From the NCBI RefSeq assembly GCF_018613315.1, contig NZ_JAGGQL010000005.1, forward strand, positions 295,536 to 359,535: a stretch of DNA of 64,000 nt, read 5' to 3'. The notes beneath the pieces are model-generated. The model saw only the letters and a program-made list of their open reading frames with translations, had not been told where the DNA came from and ran no database searches. The position numbers and the translations under genes are program-made. The stretch comes from Bacillus sp. ISL-37. Lineage in GTDB: Bacteria; Bacillota; Bacilli; Bacillales; Cytobacillaceae. Positions 10,582 to 19,840 of this stretch are shown here, piece by piece (the stretch's first letter is position 1; each line of letters starts with the position of its first letter).

Positions 10582-10588
10582 TCGACCA

Positions 10589-11455
10589 CTACCTTTCGAA
10601 AAGGAATTGCTTCAATCTTGCTGTAAAACTCCTGTTATCTCTCTTTTCGGCATTGTAGCTCTCTTTATTGATATATTTTTCGATAATCGCAGCCATTCCT
10701 TTAGAAGCTTGTGACCTTTCATTGAACATTGTAAAAGGTATTTGGCGCTTCACAGCTTCCTGGACTGTTTTATCATCTGGCAGGATCCCAAGCTTGATAG
10801 GCGTCCTGCCCAGAAATTTAACAAGAACATCCTCAAGCCTTGCCATCGTGTCATTGCCCTCTTTGGCAGAACCCGCCCTGTTGACCACTAAATAGAAAGG
10901 CAATTCTGAATCTGAAAGATGGATGTATTTCATAGTGGCGTATGCATCCATCAATGAAGTTGGTTCAGTCGTAGTAATTACGAATATTTCGTTGACAGAC
11001 AGCAGGATTGATAATGTTTCTTCGTTCAATCCGGCTCCCATATCAAAAATAAGATAATCATATTTTCTTAGTACTTCACTTAAGCTGGATGTAAAATATT
11101 CGACGCTATCACGGTCCATCCTGACCAACTGGCTTAAACCTGTACCGCCTGAAATATATTCAACTCCATGAGGCCCTTGAAAAATAACTTCCTCCATCGA
11201 TGATTTGCCTGAAAGAAAATCGGCAATGGAGAGCGAAGAATTTTTACCCATTAGAATCTCGATATTCCCCATTCCGATATCAAGATCAAACAGCAATACC
11301 TTAAAGCCCTTTTTGGCCAGAGAAATGGAGAAGTTAAGTGAAAAATTCGATTTGCCGACTCCACCCTTACCGCTGACCACTGCAAGTGTTTTCGCTTCCT
11401 TCGCTGGAATGTCCATTTTAAGACGGTTTCTTAATTTTTCTGCCTGGTCATTCAT
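10589..11455 (-). CDS. flhG: Flagellum-number MinD-like ATPase FlhG (YlxH)
   Basis: FlhG is a MinD/ParA-type ATPase that with FlhF sets flagellar number and placement and assists C-ring assembly. The deviant Walker A SGKGGVGKSN lies at about residues 27-36 and the switch region FDMGAGLNEE near 136. The ATG at 11455 is chosen over a longer frame to 11485: GGAG is 9 bases upstream and it overlaps the flhF stop by 8 bases. The C-terminus (288 residues) carries the amphipathic-helix region. Placement directly after flhF is standard. Confidence 0.95.
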   Translation of the reverse strand: MNDQAEKLRNRLKMDIPAKEAKTLAVVSGKGGVGKSNFSLNFSISLAKKGFKVLLFDLDIGMGNIEILMGKNSSLSIADFLSGKSSMEEVIFQGPHGVEYISGGTGLSQLVRMDRDSVEYFTSSLSEVLRKYDYLIFDMGAGLNEETLSILLSVNEIFVITTTEPTSLMDAYATMKYIHLSDSELPFYLVVNRAGSAKEGNDTMARLEDVLVKFLGRTPIKLGILPDDKTVQEAVKRQIPFTMFNERSQASKGMAAIIEKYINKESYNAEKRDNRSFTARLKQFLFER

Positions 11456-12623
11456 AGGTGCTTGCTCCAAGAATAGTATTTGCAATCATTTCAGGATTTG
11501 CCTCGATCAGGTCATCTGGCACATCTTGTCCATTGGTCAGATAGGCGATTCCAGTCGAGAACTTTATTGCCATATTAAGCATCGACCCGTAAACCGCCGT
11601 TTCATCCAATTTAGTAAAAATGAATTGATCAATATGAATCAGCGAAAATTGCTTGCGTATTTCTTCCATATCTTTTTGTTTCGCCGTCAAAGCGAGGACA
11701 AGGTAGGTTTCCATGTCCTTACCAAAATCAATCACATTTTTCAAATCGTTTACATATTTTTGATTTCTGAAATTCCGTCCAGCTGTATCAATAAAGACAA
11801 GGTCATACTCAGCGAATTTATCTGTTGCAGCCTTGAAATCATCCAGGTTGTAGCAAACTTCGATTGGGACATCGAGGATTTTTGCATATGTTTTCAACTG
11901 CTCAATTGCCGCAATTCGATAGGTGTCTGTCGTAATAAAAGCCACCTTCTTCTGGTGCTTCAATACACATTCAGCAGCAACCTTTGCCAGCGTTGTCGTT
12001 TTCCCTACTCCAGTTGGTCCAATGACATTGACGAACTTCTTTTTAAAAGAAACACCTTCAAATGAAAGTGGAGAAAGCCTGTGTCCAATAGCAGCCGTAA
12101 TCCATTCGGTGATTTCCTCATCACTTGCTTTCGCTCCGCCTAGGTACCACTTTTCAAGAAGGACTACAGCCAATTCATCAATGATTTCATGGTCTACTTC
12201 CTGATCTCTCAAGTATTGGATTTGCCTGCTCACTGGTTCTGGCAAAAAGACTCCTTCGGATTTACCCGTTCCCTTTAACATTTCCTTAAGCTGTGAAATT
12301 TCTTTTAAAAGCTCCTTGTCGGCTTTAGGAGGTGTTTCTGTTATAGGATTCACCCTTACAGTTTGTGAGTCCTTTTTAGATTCGTCATCTTTTACGGACG
12401 GCTTATATTTATTTGCTTTATCCATACTGGCAGGCTTTTGACTTACTTCAGTGTCTGGGTCAATGGCGGCAATTACCTCAATGCTATTTTTCTTAAAAAA
12501 TCCCATGAACCCTCCTGTCTGGACGACACGAGAATTCAAGATTACTGCATCACTTCCCAATTCCCCTCTGACTAGTTTCATTGCTTCCGGCATGGATGAA
12601 GCTGTATACTTTTTCACTTTCAT
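11448..12623 (-). CDS. flhF: Flagellar SRP-type GTPase FlhF
   Basis: FlhF is the third SRP-class GTPase, localising flagellar assembly. The 391 residues contain an N-terminal basic B region (MKVKKYTASSMPEAMKLVRG start), a linker of about 100 residues, and an NG GTPase domain with [17 protein letters not shown] near 202, DTYRIAAIEQL near 233 and DTAGRNFRN near 282. It overlaps flhA by 4 bases and flhG by 8. Confidence 0.96.
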   Translation of the reverse strand: MKVKKYTASSMPEAMKLVRGELGSDAVILNSRVVQTGGFMGFFKKNSIEVIAAIDPDTEVSQKPASMDKANKYKPSVKDDESKKDSQTVRVNPITETPPKADKELLKEISQLKEMLKGTGKSEGVFLPEPVSRQIQYLRDQEVDHEIIDELAVVLLEKWYLGGAKASDEEITEWITAAIGHRLSPLSFEGVSFKKKFVNVIGPTGVGKTTTLAKVAAECVLKHQKKVAFITTDTYRIAAIEQLKTYAKILDVPIEVCYNLDDFKAATDKFAEYDLVFIDTAGRNFRNQKYVNDLKNVIDFGKDMETYLVLALTAKQKDMEEIRKQFSLIHIDQFIFTKLDETAVYGSMLNMAIKFSTGIAYLTNGQDVPDDLIEANPEMIANTILGASTYE

Positions 12624-14656
12624 TCTACATTCACCACTCCGACACTTTGGACTTCAACATTTGCTTCAAGTTCGTTATAAGACAATACAGGAATCTGTGC
12701 AAAATACCTTTCAGTCAACTGGCGCACATACATCCTGACCGCAGGGGAGCATAATATGATTGGTGTTTGTTCCATTATGCTCAATTGCTCCACCTGGTTT
12801 GCCACAGATTCCAAGATACCTTGAGAAACGGCGGGGTCAAGAGATAAGTAGTTACCGTGCTCTGTTTGCTGAACACCATCTGCAATTACCTTTTCTACTC
12901 GTCCTGAGAGTGTAATCACCTTTAGGGTTTCTCCGTTTCTTGAATACTGGTTCGTGATTTGCCTAGCAAGTGCCTGGCGAACGTATTCAGCAAGGATATC
13001 TGTATCTGTTGTTACTTTTCCGTAATCTGCAAGTGTTTCGAAGATAATTGGCAAATTCCTGATTGATACATTCTCTTTAAGCAGCTTGCCAAGTACTTTT
13101 TGAATTTCACCAACTGATAATGGATTAGGTGTTGCTTCCTCGACAAGGATTGGATAGCTTTCACGAAGGTGATCGATCAGCTGCTTCGTTTCCTGTCTTC
13201 CCAGCAATTCATGTGCATTAGCCTTGATCACTTCTGTAATATGGGTCGACACCACTGAAGGAGGATCGACAACTGTGTAGCCAAAGATTTCAGCCTGCTC
13301 CTTCATTTCTTCGGTGATCCATTTAGCAGGCAATCCAAAACTTGGTTCGATTGTATCGATCCCTTCAATAGAGTCATCGTCTATTCCAGGACTCATTGCC
13401 AGATAATGATCGAGAAGCAACTCTCCCCTCGCCATTTCGTTTCCTTTGATTTTCAGTCTGTATTCATTAGGCTGGAGCTGGATATTGTCCCGGATCCTGA
13501 CCACCGGAATGACCAGTCCCAGCTCAATGGCCAGCTGCCTTCTGATCATGACAATCCGGTCGAGCAGGTCTCCTCCCTGGTTAGCGTCTGCAAGGGGGAT
13601 CAACCCATACCCGAATTCAAACTCAATCGGATCAACATTTAATAGATTGACAACACTTTCTGGACTCTTCATCTCGTCCATCTGAATGTCTTCTTCCATT
13701 TCCTGCAGCTGCTGCTTATCAGGCTCTGGAACACGGGAGAAGGAATAGCCGCCAAATGCCATCAGTGCCGCGATTGGAATCGTAAGCATATCGTGGATTG
13801 GCGTAAACAGCCCTAATAGGAAAATCGTTGCTGCTCCGACATACAGCATTTTAGGATAAGCAAGTAACTGTGAGGTAATATCAATTCCAAGATTCCCGTC
13901 AGACGCTGCACGAGTAACCACTATACCCGTCGCTGTCGAAATCAGCAGTGCCGGAATTTGACTGACAATCCCATCCCCTACGGTCAACAGTGAGAATTTT
14001 TCAGCTGATTCTCCAATGCTTAACCCTAATTGAGTCATGCCGATGACAATCCCGAAGATCAAGTTGATCAGAACGATGATGATTCCCGCTATCGCATCTC
14101 CTTTTACGAATTTACTCGCACCGTCCATCGCGCCGTAAAAATCAGCTTCACGGCTTACTTTTTCGCGTCGTTCACGCGCCTGCTGTTCAGAAATCATCCC
14201 AGCATTCAAATCAGCATCGATACTCATTTGCTTTCCAGGCATCGCATCAAGCGTAAACCTTGCTGCAACCTCTGACACACGCTCTGAACCTTTCGTGATG
14301 ACGATGAATTGGATAATGATCAAGATCAGGAACACAACCATCCCGACAACCACATTCCCTCCGACTACGAAGGTACCGAAGGTCTCAACCACTCCGCCAG
14401 CTTCACCTTTTGACAGAATTGAACGTGTTGTCGATACATTCAGGCCAAGCCTGAATAAAGTTAACAACAGCAGCAGTGAAGGAAAAACAGAAAACTGGAG
14501 CGGCTCGGTCATATTCATTGTGTTCAATAGCACCAGAAGTGCAATCGAGATGTTAACCATGATTAGTACACTTAATAGCCATGGCGGAAAAGGAATGATC
14601 AACATGGCTACGATTAATATGACACTAAGCAGGACGGACAGATCTCTTGCTGACAT
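12620..14656 (-). CDS. flhA: Flagellar type III export gate protein FlhA
   Basis: FlhA is the large membrane subunit of the export gate and the docking site for export substrates. The N-terminal half has about eight membrane segments in residues 10-315, including the conserved cytosolic loop with DAMPGKQMSIDADLNAG near 150. Residues 330-678 are the cytosolic domain with the linker. Length 678 is typical. It lies after flhB with a 34-base gap and is coupled to flhF. Confidence 0.98.
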   Translation of the reverse strand: MSARDLSVLLSVILIVAMLIIPFPPWLLSVLIMVNISIALLVLLNTMNMTEPLQFSVFPSLLLLLTLFRLGLNVSTTRSILSKGEAGGVVETFGTFVVGGNVVVGMVVFLILIIIQFIVITKGSERVSEVAARFTLDAMPGKQMSIDADLNAGMISEQQARERREKVSREADFYGAMDGASKFVKGDAIAGIIIVLINLIFGIVIGMTQLGLSIGESAEKFSLLTVGDGIVSQIPALLISTATGIVVTRAASDGNLGIDITSQLLAYPKMLYVGAATIFLLGLFTPIHDMLTIPIAALMAFGGYSFSRVPEPDKQQLQEMEEDIQMDEMKSPESVVNLLNVDPIEFEFGYGLIPLADANQGGDLLDRIVMIRRQLAIELGLVIPVVRIRDNIQLQPNEYRLKIKGNEMARGELLLDHYLAMSPGIDDDSIEGIDTIEPSFGLPAKWITEEMKEQAEIFGYTVVDPPSVVSTHITEVIKANAHELLGRQETKQLIDHLRESYPILVEEATPNPLSVGEIQKVLGKLLKENVSIRNLPIIFETLADYGKVTTDTDILAEYVRQALARQITNQYSRNGETLKVITLSGRVEKVIADGVQQTEHGNYLSLDPAVSQGILESVANQVEQLSIMEQTPIILCSPAVRMYVRQLTERYFAQIPVLSYNELEANVEVQSVGVVNVE

Positions 14657-14690
14657 AGTACTTCTCTCCTAAACACTGCATACCTAAGAA

Positions 14691-15776
14691 TTACAGCACT
14701 TTATTTTTTGTTTGATACACATAGGCCAGGATTTCTGCCACCACTTTGAAAAATTCTTCAGGAATGGCATCCCCGATTTCAGCCTGGCTGTATAAAGCCC
14801 TTGCCAGAGGACGGTTCTCGACAGAAATAATATCATTTTCCTTGGCAATCAATTTAATCTTCTGTGCGACAAAATCGACACCTTTTGCTACAACAATCGG
14901 GGCATCGGACTTCTGTTCGTCATACTTTAACGCAATCGCAAAATGGGTCGGGTTTGTTATGACCACATCCGCTTTTGGCACTTCTTGCATCATCCGCCGC
15001 ATTGCCATCTCTCTTTGCTTCTGCTTGATTTTCGACTTGATCAGAGGGTCACCTTCGATATTTTTATACTCATCCTTCAAGTCTTGTTTTGACATACGGA
15101 TACTTTTCTCATAATCATATTTTTGGTAAAGATAGTCCAATAATGATAAAAATAGCAATGCTCCGGAAGCAAAAAGGCCCATTTGGAGCGTCAGCCCGGC
15201 AATAGTGGCAATTGCAGCACCTACACTCTTATTAGCGAGCAGCAGGACTTCGTCCAATCTCAGCCATAGAACCGAGAATGCAATCACTCCTACAAAGGTG
15301 ATTTTGAGGATTGATTTTAGCAATTCAACGATAGCCCTCATGGAAAAGATTCTCTTGAAGCCGCTGATCGGATTAATTTTTTCAAGTTTCATTTGTATTG
15401 CTTCAGTAGAAAACATATAGCCGACTTGGATGTAGTTGGCGGCCACCCCTGCAATCAACGCAACGATCATGACCGGGCCAAGGAAAATGACCAGTTCACC
15501 CAAAATTTCAATTACAATGGATTCAATGTTATTTGCTGTCAAATCCATCAACATATAATTCTGCAAGGAGTGGCGAAGAATTCCGATAAGTCTCTCCATC
15601 ATCACACTGCCAAAAAACATCAAAAACAAAAACACAGCAAGGAGGACAATAGCTGTATTGACATCCTGGCTTTTGGCAACCTGTCCTTTTTTCCGTGCGT
15701 CCTGTCTCTTTTTAGGAGTCGCTTTTTCTGTCTTCTCGCCCGCAAAGAATTGCAGGTCTAACCTTAAAAATTCCAT
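14691..15776 (-). CDS. flhB: Flagellar export specificity switch protein FlhB
   Basis: FlhB is the export-gate component whose autocleavage switches export from hook to filament proteins. Four membrane segments lie in residues 40-210. The autocleavage site NPTH is at 275-278, followed by the C-terminal domain. Length 361 is normal. The ATG at 15776 is directly after the fliR stop and shares the GGAGGAGC ribosome site inside the fliR end, so its translation would normally be coupled to fliR; the fliR frameshift may therefore matter here too. Confidence 0.98.
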   Translation of the reverse strand: MEFLRLDLQFFAGEKTEKATPKKRQDARKKGQVAKSQDVNTAIVLLAVFLFLMFFGSVMMERLIGILRHSLQNYMLMDLTANNIESIVIEILGELVIFLGPVMIVALIAGVAANYIQVGYMFSTEAIQMKLEKINPISGFKRIFSMRAIVELLKSILKITFVGVIAFSVLWLRLDEVLLLANKSVGAAIATIAGLTLQMGLFASGALLFLSLLDYLYQKYDYEKSIRMSKQDLKDEYKNIEGDPLIKSKIKQKQREMAMRRMMQEVPKADVVITNPTHFAIALKYDEQKSDAPIVVAKGVDFVAQKIKLIAKENDIISVENRPLARALYSQAEIGDAIPEEFFKVVAEILAYVYQTKNKVL

Positions 15777-16554
15777 TTAAGCTCCTCCGATCAATTCCAT
15801 CAATCCTCTCATTGTTGCAAGAGTGGTGGAAAATAGATCCGTTATAACCATGATCAGCACGCCCATTACCGCAATAAGTACGAGAAAGCTGACAGCAATT
15901 TTAACCGGCAATCCGACAACGAATATATTCAATTGCGGGACGGTCCTCGCTACAATCCCGAGCGCAACATCAACCAGGAACAAGCTGCCGACAACCGGCA
16001 AGGACATTTGGAAGGCAATAATGAACATTTTGTTAAAAGCCAGGATGATGAACTCTGCAATATTTTCGTTCCCAAACGGAATCATCACCTGATCAATCGG
16101 GATAAAATCATAACTGTAAAATATTCCGTCCATCAACAAATGGTGGCCATTGACTGTCAGCAGAAACAAAAGAGCAATCGTATATAAATACTGTCCCATC
16201 AGCGGGCTTTGTGCCCCTGTTTGTGGATCGATGACATTCGCAATCGCAAACCCCATCTGAAAATCAATGAAACCCCCTGCTATCTGGATGGCAGCCATCA
16301 TTAACGCCGCAATGAAGCCTATGAATAACCCAACCATTGCTTCCTTGATGACCAGCATGAAATACGTGCTATCTACTGCGATTTCTGGAGCACCTATTGC
16401 GGTGAACATGATGATAGAAAGCATGAATCCCAGCCCTACTTTATGTGATGCAGGGATCGTCCGATATGAAAAATAAAGGCATCATCAAGAAAAAGGACGT
16501 CACCCTTACAAAAATCAGCAGGAATGCCGGAAACGATGGAATAAAATCTAGCAT
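15777..16554 (-). pseudogene. fliR: Flagellar export gate protein FliR, frame broken by one base
   Basis: FliR is a membrane subunit of the FliPQR export gate. The ATG at 16554 opens a frame reading MLDFIPSFPAFLLIFVRV then FFLMMPLF, a normal FliR start, but it hits TAA at 16443-16441 after 37 codons. Removing one T from the five-T run at 16473-16469 restores FSYRTIPASHKVGLGF, joining a 215-residue open frame with the remaining membrane segments up to 15777. The total is 778 bases, that is 259 codons plus one base, matching family length. All else in the gene is conserved, so this is a recent mutation, a sequencing slip or, less likely, a programmed +1 shift. A shortened product from the ATG at 16424 would lack the first membrane segment. 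Confidence 0.9.
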
Positions 16555-16558
16555 CTCA

Positions 16559-16828
16559 TCAGCCTACAAACCTAGTAAGATTTGAAAATATTTCACTCGC
16601 ATAGCTCAGCATATAACTTAACATCCACGGACCAAAGAAAACGACTCCGACCAGGACGGCCACAATCTTTGGGACAAAAGCCAGTGTCTGTTCCTGGATT
16701 TGCGTAGTTGCCTGAAAAATACTGACGATCAAACCAACTACCAGCGCAAGTATCAGCAAAGGCCCTGAAATCATTAAAACTGTATAAATTCCTCGTTCAG
16801 CTATCGAAATAACCGCTTCTGATGTCAT
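16559..16828 (-). CDS. fliQ: Flagellar export gate protein FliQ
   Basis: FliQ is a small two-helix membrane protein of the flagellar type III export gate. The product (89 residues from the ATG at 16828) starts MTSEAVISIAE and has membrane helices at about 13-38 and 53-75 with IFQATTQIQEQTLAFVPK between, the FliQ signature. AGGTG lies 7 bases before this ATG; an ATG 6 bases earlier is too near it. It lies between fliP and fliR. Confidence 0.97.
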   Translation of the reverse strand: MTSEAVISIAERGIYTVLMISGPLLILALVVGLIVSIFQATTQIQEQTLAFVPKIVAVLVGVVFFGPWMLSYMLSYASEIFSNLTRFVG

Positions 16829-16842
16829 TTTCATTCACCTGC

Positions 16843-17508
16843 TTAAAAACTTTGTAATAATGATTTCACGACTAAATACCATCCATCTACCATGACAAAA
16901 AGCAAAATTTTAAATGGAAGGGAAATCATGACTGGCGGCAGCATCATCATACCCATGGACATCAGGACACTAGCCACAACCATATCGATCACCAGAAAAG
17001 GGATAAATATCATGAACCCGATTTGGAATGCTGTTTTGATTTCACTGATGGCAAATGCCGGGACAAGGGCTGTCAGAGGGATATCCTGAACGGATTCGGG
17101 CGTCTCAGCCTTTGAATATTCAAGGAATAACGCTAAATCCTTCTGCCTCGTATGAGCGCTCATGAATTCCTTAAAAGGGATAGATGCCCTTTCATACGCT
17201 TGCTCCAAATTGATTTCTTCATTGAATAAAGGCGTCAGAGCTTGTTCATTCACTTCATGGAAAGTAGGGGCCATGATGAAGAATGACAGGAACATCGCAA
17301 GTCCGACCAGCACTTGGTTGGGCGGCATTTGCTGTGTTGCAAGCGCCGTTCTGACAAAGGAAAGAACGATGATGATCCTTGTAAAACTTGTCATTAAAAT
17401 CAGGATGCCTGGCGCAATAGAAAGTACAGTCAGCAGGAGCATCAGCTTTACGGATGTCGATACACTCTCAGGAGTACTGCTGTTGAAAAACTCCATAAAC
17501 TCATTCAT
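16843..17508 (-). CDS. fliP: Flagellar export gate protein FliP
   Basis: FliP forms the pore of the flagellar export gate with FliQ and FliR. Starting at the ATG at 17508 the product has 221 residues, the exact usual Bacillus length, begins MNEFMEFFNSS, and contains TSFTRIIIVLSFVRTAL near 48 and the C-terminal FQIGFMIFIPFLVIDMVV region. Four membrane segments are visible. The upstream frame extension to 17571 is basic and overlaps fliO, so I reject it; the chosen start overlaps the fliO stop by 8 bases. Confidence 0.97.
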   Translation of the reverse strand: MNEFMEFFNSSTPESVSTSVKLMLLLTVLSIAPGILILMTSFTRIIIVLSFVRTALATQQMPPNQVLVGLAMFLSFFIMAPTFHEVNEQALTPLFNEEINLEQAYERASIPFKEFMSAHTRQKDLALFLEYSKAETPESVQDIPLTALVPAFAISEIKTAFQIGFMIFIPFLVIDMVVASVLMSMGMMMLPPVMISLPFKILLFVMVDGWYLVVKSLLQSF

Positions 17509-18166
17509 CTTTTTCTGACCCTTTCTTTTGTATCTCCTCAAGCATTTTCTTTCTTCCGCTCGCCATATCACTCAGTTGATTCTTCAGTAACGCGGAAAAT
17601 TCTGAACGCTGATTGCCGCCATCTTTCTTCGCTCTTTTAAGCAACTTTGTCACAATATCGCTTGGCTGTACAAGCTGCTCCATTTTATTGTTATATTCCT
17701 GAATGACTTGGCTGTACTCTTCCGGGTCGTCTATTTCTTTTAAAAGCTGTATATTTTCTCCCACACCAACGATGAGCAGCTTATTGCCCGCTTTAACAAT
17801 CTGGACTGACCTGTTAGCGCCAAGGCTTGTGCCTCCGAGATTCTCAACAAGCTGGGAGCTTTTATATGACATGCTCTTCTTATTGATGAATTTGAGGAGA
17901 AAGTAAATTAATGCTGCCACAAAGGCGGTAGCAAGGATCATCCTGAGAAAATCAAGGAAACCGACCCCTACTTGGGATTTCTTATCGTCTGATTGCTTTG
18001 TTGTCTTATCTGCCTGTCCATCATCACACGACTCAGGGTTTTTCATACAATCCTGCACGCTTTTATTAAGCTGCTCTGCGCTCGCCAAACCAATTGGACC
18101 GAACAGAGCAGCTAATAAGAAAAGAATTGTCGAGGCAGTTCGGATTAATCTTAACAATTGCCGCAC
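17501..18166 (-). CDS. fliO: Flagellar biosynthesis protein FliO (FliZ)
   Basis: FliO stabilises FliP during assembly of the export gate. The 221-residue product has an N-terminal signal-like helix (about 8-28), a short extracytoplasmic region with two cysteines (CMKNPESC near 40), a membrane segment near 74-95 and a basic cytoplasmic tail. This signal-plus-anchor layout is that of the Bacillus protein named FliZ. It precedes fliP with an 8-base overlap. Confidence 0.9.
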   Translation of the reverse strand: MRQLLRLIRTASTILFLLAALFGPIGLASAEQLNKSVQDCMKNPESCDDGQADKTTKQSDDKKSQVGVGFLDFLRMILATAFVAALIYFLLKFINKKSMSYKSSQLVENLGGTSLGANRSVQIVKAGNKLLIVGVGENIQLLKEIDDPEEYSQVIQEYNNKMEQLVQPSDIVTKLLKRAKKDGGNQRSEFSALLKNQLSDMASGRKKMLEEIQKKGSEKDE

Positions 18167-18187
18167 CCTCTAAATGATAAAAGTTCA

Positions 18188-18550
18188 CTAACTCAGTGTT
18201 TTAGAAATCGCTTCAATAACGCGGTCTGCCTGGAATGGTTTTACAATGAAATCTTTGGCTCCTGCCTGGATTGCATCAATGACCATCGCTTGCTGGCCCA
18301 TTGCTGAACACATGATGACCTTTGCGTTCGGATTGATCTTCTTGATTTCCTTTAAAGAAGTGATGCCGTCCATTTCCGGCATTGTGATATCCATTGTGAC
18401 AAGGTCAGGCTGGAATTCTTTATATTTTTCAAGTGCCTGTGCACCGTCTGCTGCTTCTGCGACAACTTCAAAGCCGTTCTTTGTCAAAATGTCCTTAATC
18501 ATCATTCTCATGAAAGCCGCATCGTCTACGACTAAAATCTTGTTTGCCAT
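18188..18550 (-). CDS. cheY: Chemotaxis response regulator CheY
   Basis: CheY is the single-domain receiver that, when phosphorylated by CheA, binds the flagellar switch (in Bacillus favouring counterclockwise rotation). The 120 residues carry DD at 9-10, phospho-acceptor D54 in TMDITMPEMDG, and K104 in FIVKPF. It lies between fliY, a CheY-P phosphatase, and fliO. Confidence 0.98.
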   Translation of the reverse strand: MANKILVVDDAAFMRMMIKDILTKNGFEVVAEAADGAQALEKYKEFQPDLVTMDITMPEMDGITSLKEIKKINPNAKVIMCSAMGQQAMVIDAIQAGAKDFIVKPFQADRVIEAISKTLS

Positions 18551-18568
18551 TGGAATTCCTCCTGTAGG

Positions 18569-19840
18569 TTATTTCAATTTTTTAATGCGATCGCTCTGGC
18601 TGATTATATCCGTAACACGGACTCCAAAATTCTCATCAATCACAACTACTTCACCTTGTGCAATCAGGCGATTGTTAACAAGAATATCGACTGGTTCTCC
18701 AGCTAGTTTGTCTAGTTCGATAATTGAACCCGACCCCAGCTCGAGGATGTCCCTAACCGAACGTTTCGTTCTGCCAAGTTCAACTGTGACCTGCAGCGGG
18801 ATATCAAGCAGCATATCCAGGTTCTTTGTCTCAGCCTGCTGTGTCTGTACTGTCTCAAAACTAGAGAATACTGCAGGTTGAACAGTTGGCTGCGCACCCG
18901 GCATCACATTGCCAATATGCTGCGGTCCTGGCTGAATCGGCTGTGAATAGCCGTATCCTTGTTGAACGCCCTGATTGGTTTGTGGCTGATAAAAAGCCGG
19001 CTCCTGCTGCACCTGGTATTCTGGCTGCTGCATCGGCTGAGTTTGGGCGTAGTTTGGCTGTTCTTGTGATGTAATTGAATGATTAAGTTCAACCTGATTG
19101 CTTTGCGGTATAGGTGGCGCTTGAGTTTCAGGTGCAGTTTCCGGAGCCTGTGCTCCACCGGGATTCAATAATTCATCAACCAGACTTTTAGCGAAACTGA
19201 CGGGCAAAAGCTGCATAATATTCGAATCTATTAAATTGCCAATCTTTAGCGAGAATGATACCTTCACCAAAATATCGTCTTCAGGAATTGAATCAGTACC
19301 TTCACCTTCAACGACATTCAACAGATTGATATTCGGAGGTGAAATATCGACTCTTTTACTGAATACTGTCGACATCGAGGTTGCCGCAGATCCCATCATC
19401 TGGTTCATAGCCTCTTGTACGGCACTCAGCTGAATCTCATCAAGTAAATCCCTTGGGTTCAATCCATCGCCACCTAGCATTAAATCGGCGATAATCGCAG
19501 CGTCATTTTGCTGGATCACAAGCATATTGCTGCCGGTAAATCCTTCGGTATAGTATACCTGCACTGCTACATAAGGATCGGGAAAAGCTTCTTCAAGTTT
19601 TGACCTATGCACAGCTGTAACCGTAGGGGTATTAATTTCCACCTTCTGGTTCAATAAAGTTGATAGTGCGGTAGCTGAACTACCAAATGATATATTGCCA
19701 ATTTCTCCTAAAGCATCTCTTTCCATAAAAGAAAAATAGTCATCTACGTTAATCGTACTTTCTGTTTCTTCCGCTTCATCAGAGCTTCCTCTTAGAAGCG
19801 CATCAATCTCATCTTGAGATAACATGTCATCGCTCACCAT
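18569..19840 (-). CDS. fliY: Flagellar switch phosphatase FliY (FliN/CheC fusion)
   Basis: FliY combines a CheC-like CheY-P phosphatase with a FliN/SpoA domain in the switch complex. The N-terminus has LSQDEIDALL near residue 7, a CheY-P-binding motif shared with FliM. Phosphatase signatures are the MERDALGEIGNISFGSSA and LSAVQEAMNQMMGSA helices. Residues about 230-335 are a Gln/Pro-rich linker. The last 85 residues are SpoA, with LLDIPLQVTVELGRTKR. With the start at 19840 (6 bases after GGGGGGAG) it has 423 residues, longer than B. subtilis FliY mainly through the linker. It overlaps fliM by 14 bases. Confidence 0.95.
   Translation of the reverse strand: MVSDDMLSQDEIDALLRGSSDEAEETESTINVDDYFSFMERDALGEIGNISFGSSATALSTLLNQKVEINTPTVTAVHRSKLEEAFPDPYVAVQVYYTEGFTGSNMLVIQQNDAAIIADLMLGGDGLNPRDLLDEIQLSAVQEAMNQMMGSAATSMSTVFSKRVDISPPNINLLNVVEGEGTDSIPEDDILVKVSFSLKIGNLIDSNIMQLLPVSFAKSLVDELLNPGGAQAPETAPETQAPPIPQSNQVELNHSITSQEQPNYAQTQPMQQPEYQVQQEPAFYQPQTNQGVQQGYGYSQPIQPGPQHIGNVMPGAQPTVQPAVFSSFETVQTQQAETKNLDMLLDIPLQVTVELGRTKRSVRDILELGSGSIIELDKLAGEPVDILVNNRLIAQGEVVVIDENFGVRVTDIISQSDRIKKLK

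Noticed and set aside
11456..11485. Longer N-terminus of FlhG
   Set aside because: The extension overlaps flhF further and places the start before the GGAG ribosome site; MNDQAEKL is the typical beginning.
16424..16424. fliR starting at the internal ATG 16424 as a normal 215-residue protein
   Set aside because: The upstream out-of-frame segment encodes a perfect FliR N-terminus with its own start next to fliQ, so the internal start would give a truncated protein lacking the first membrane segment.
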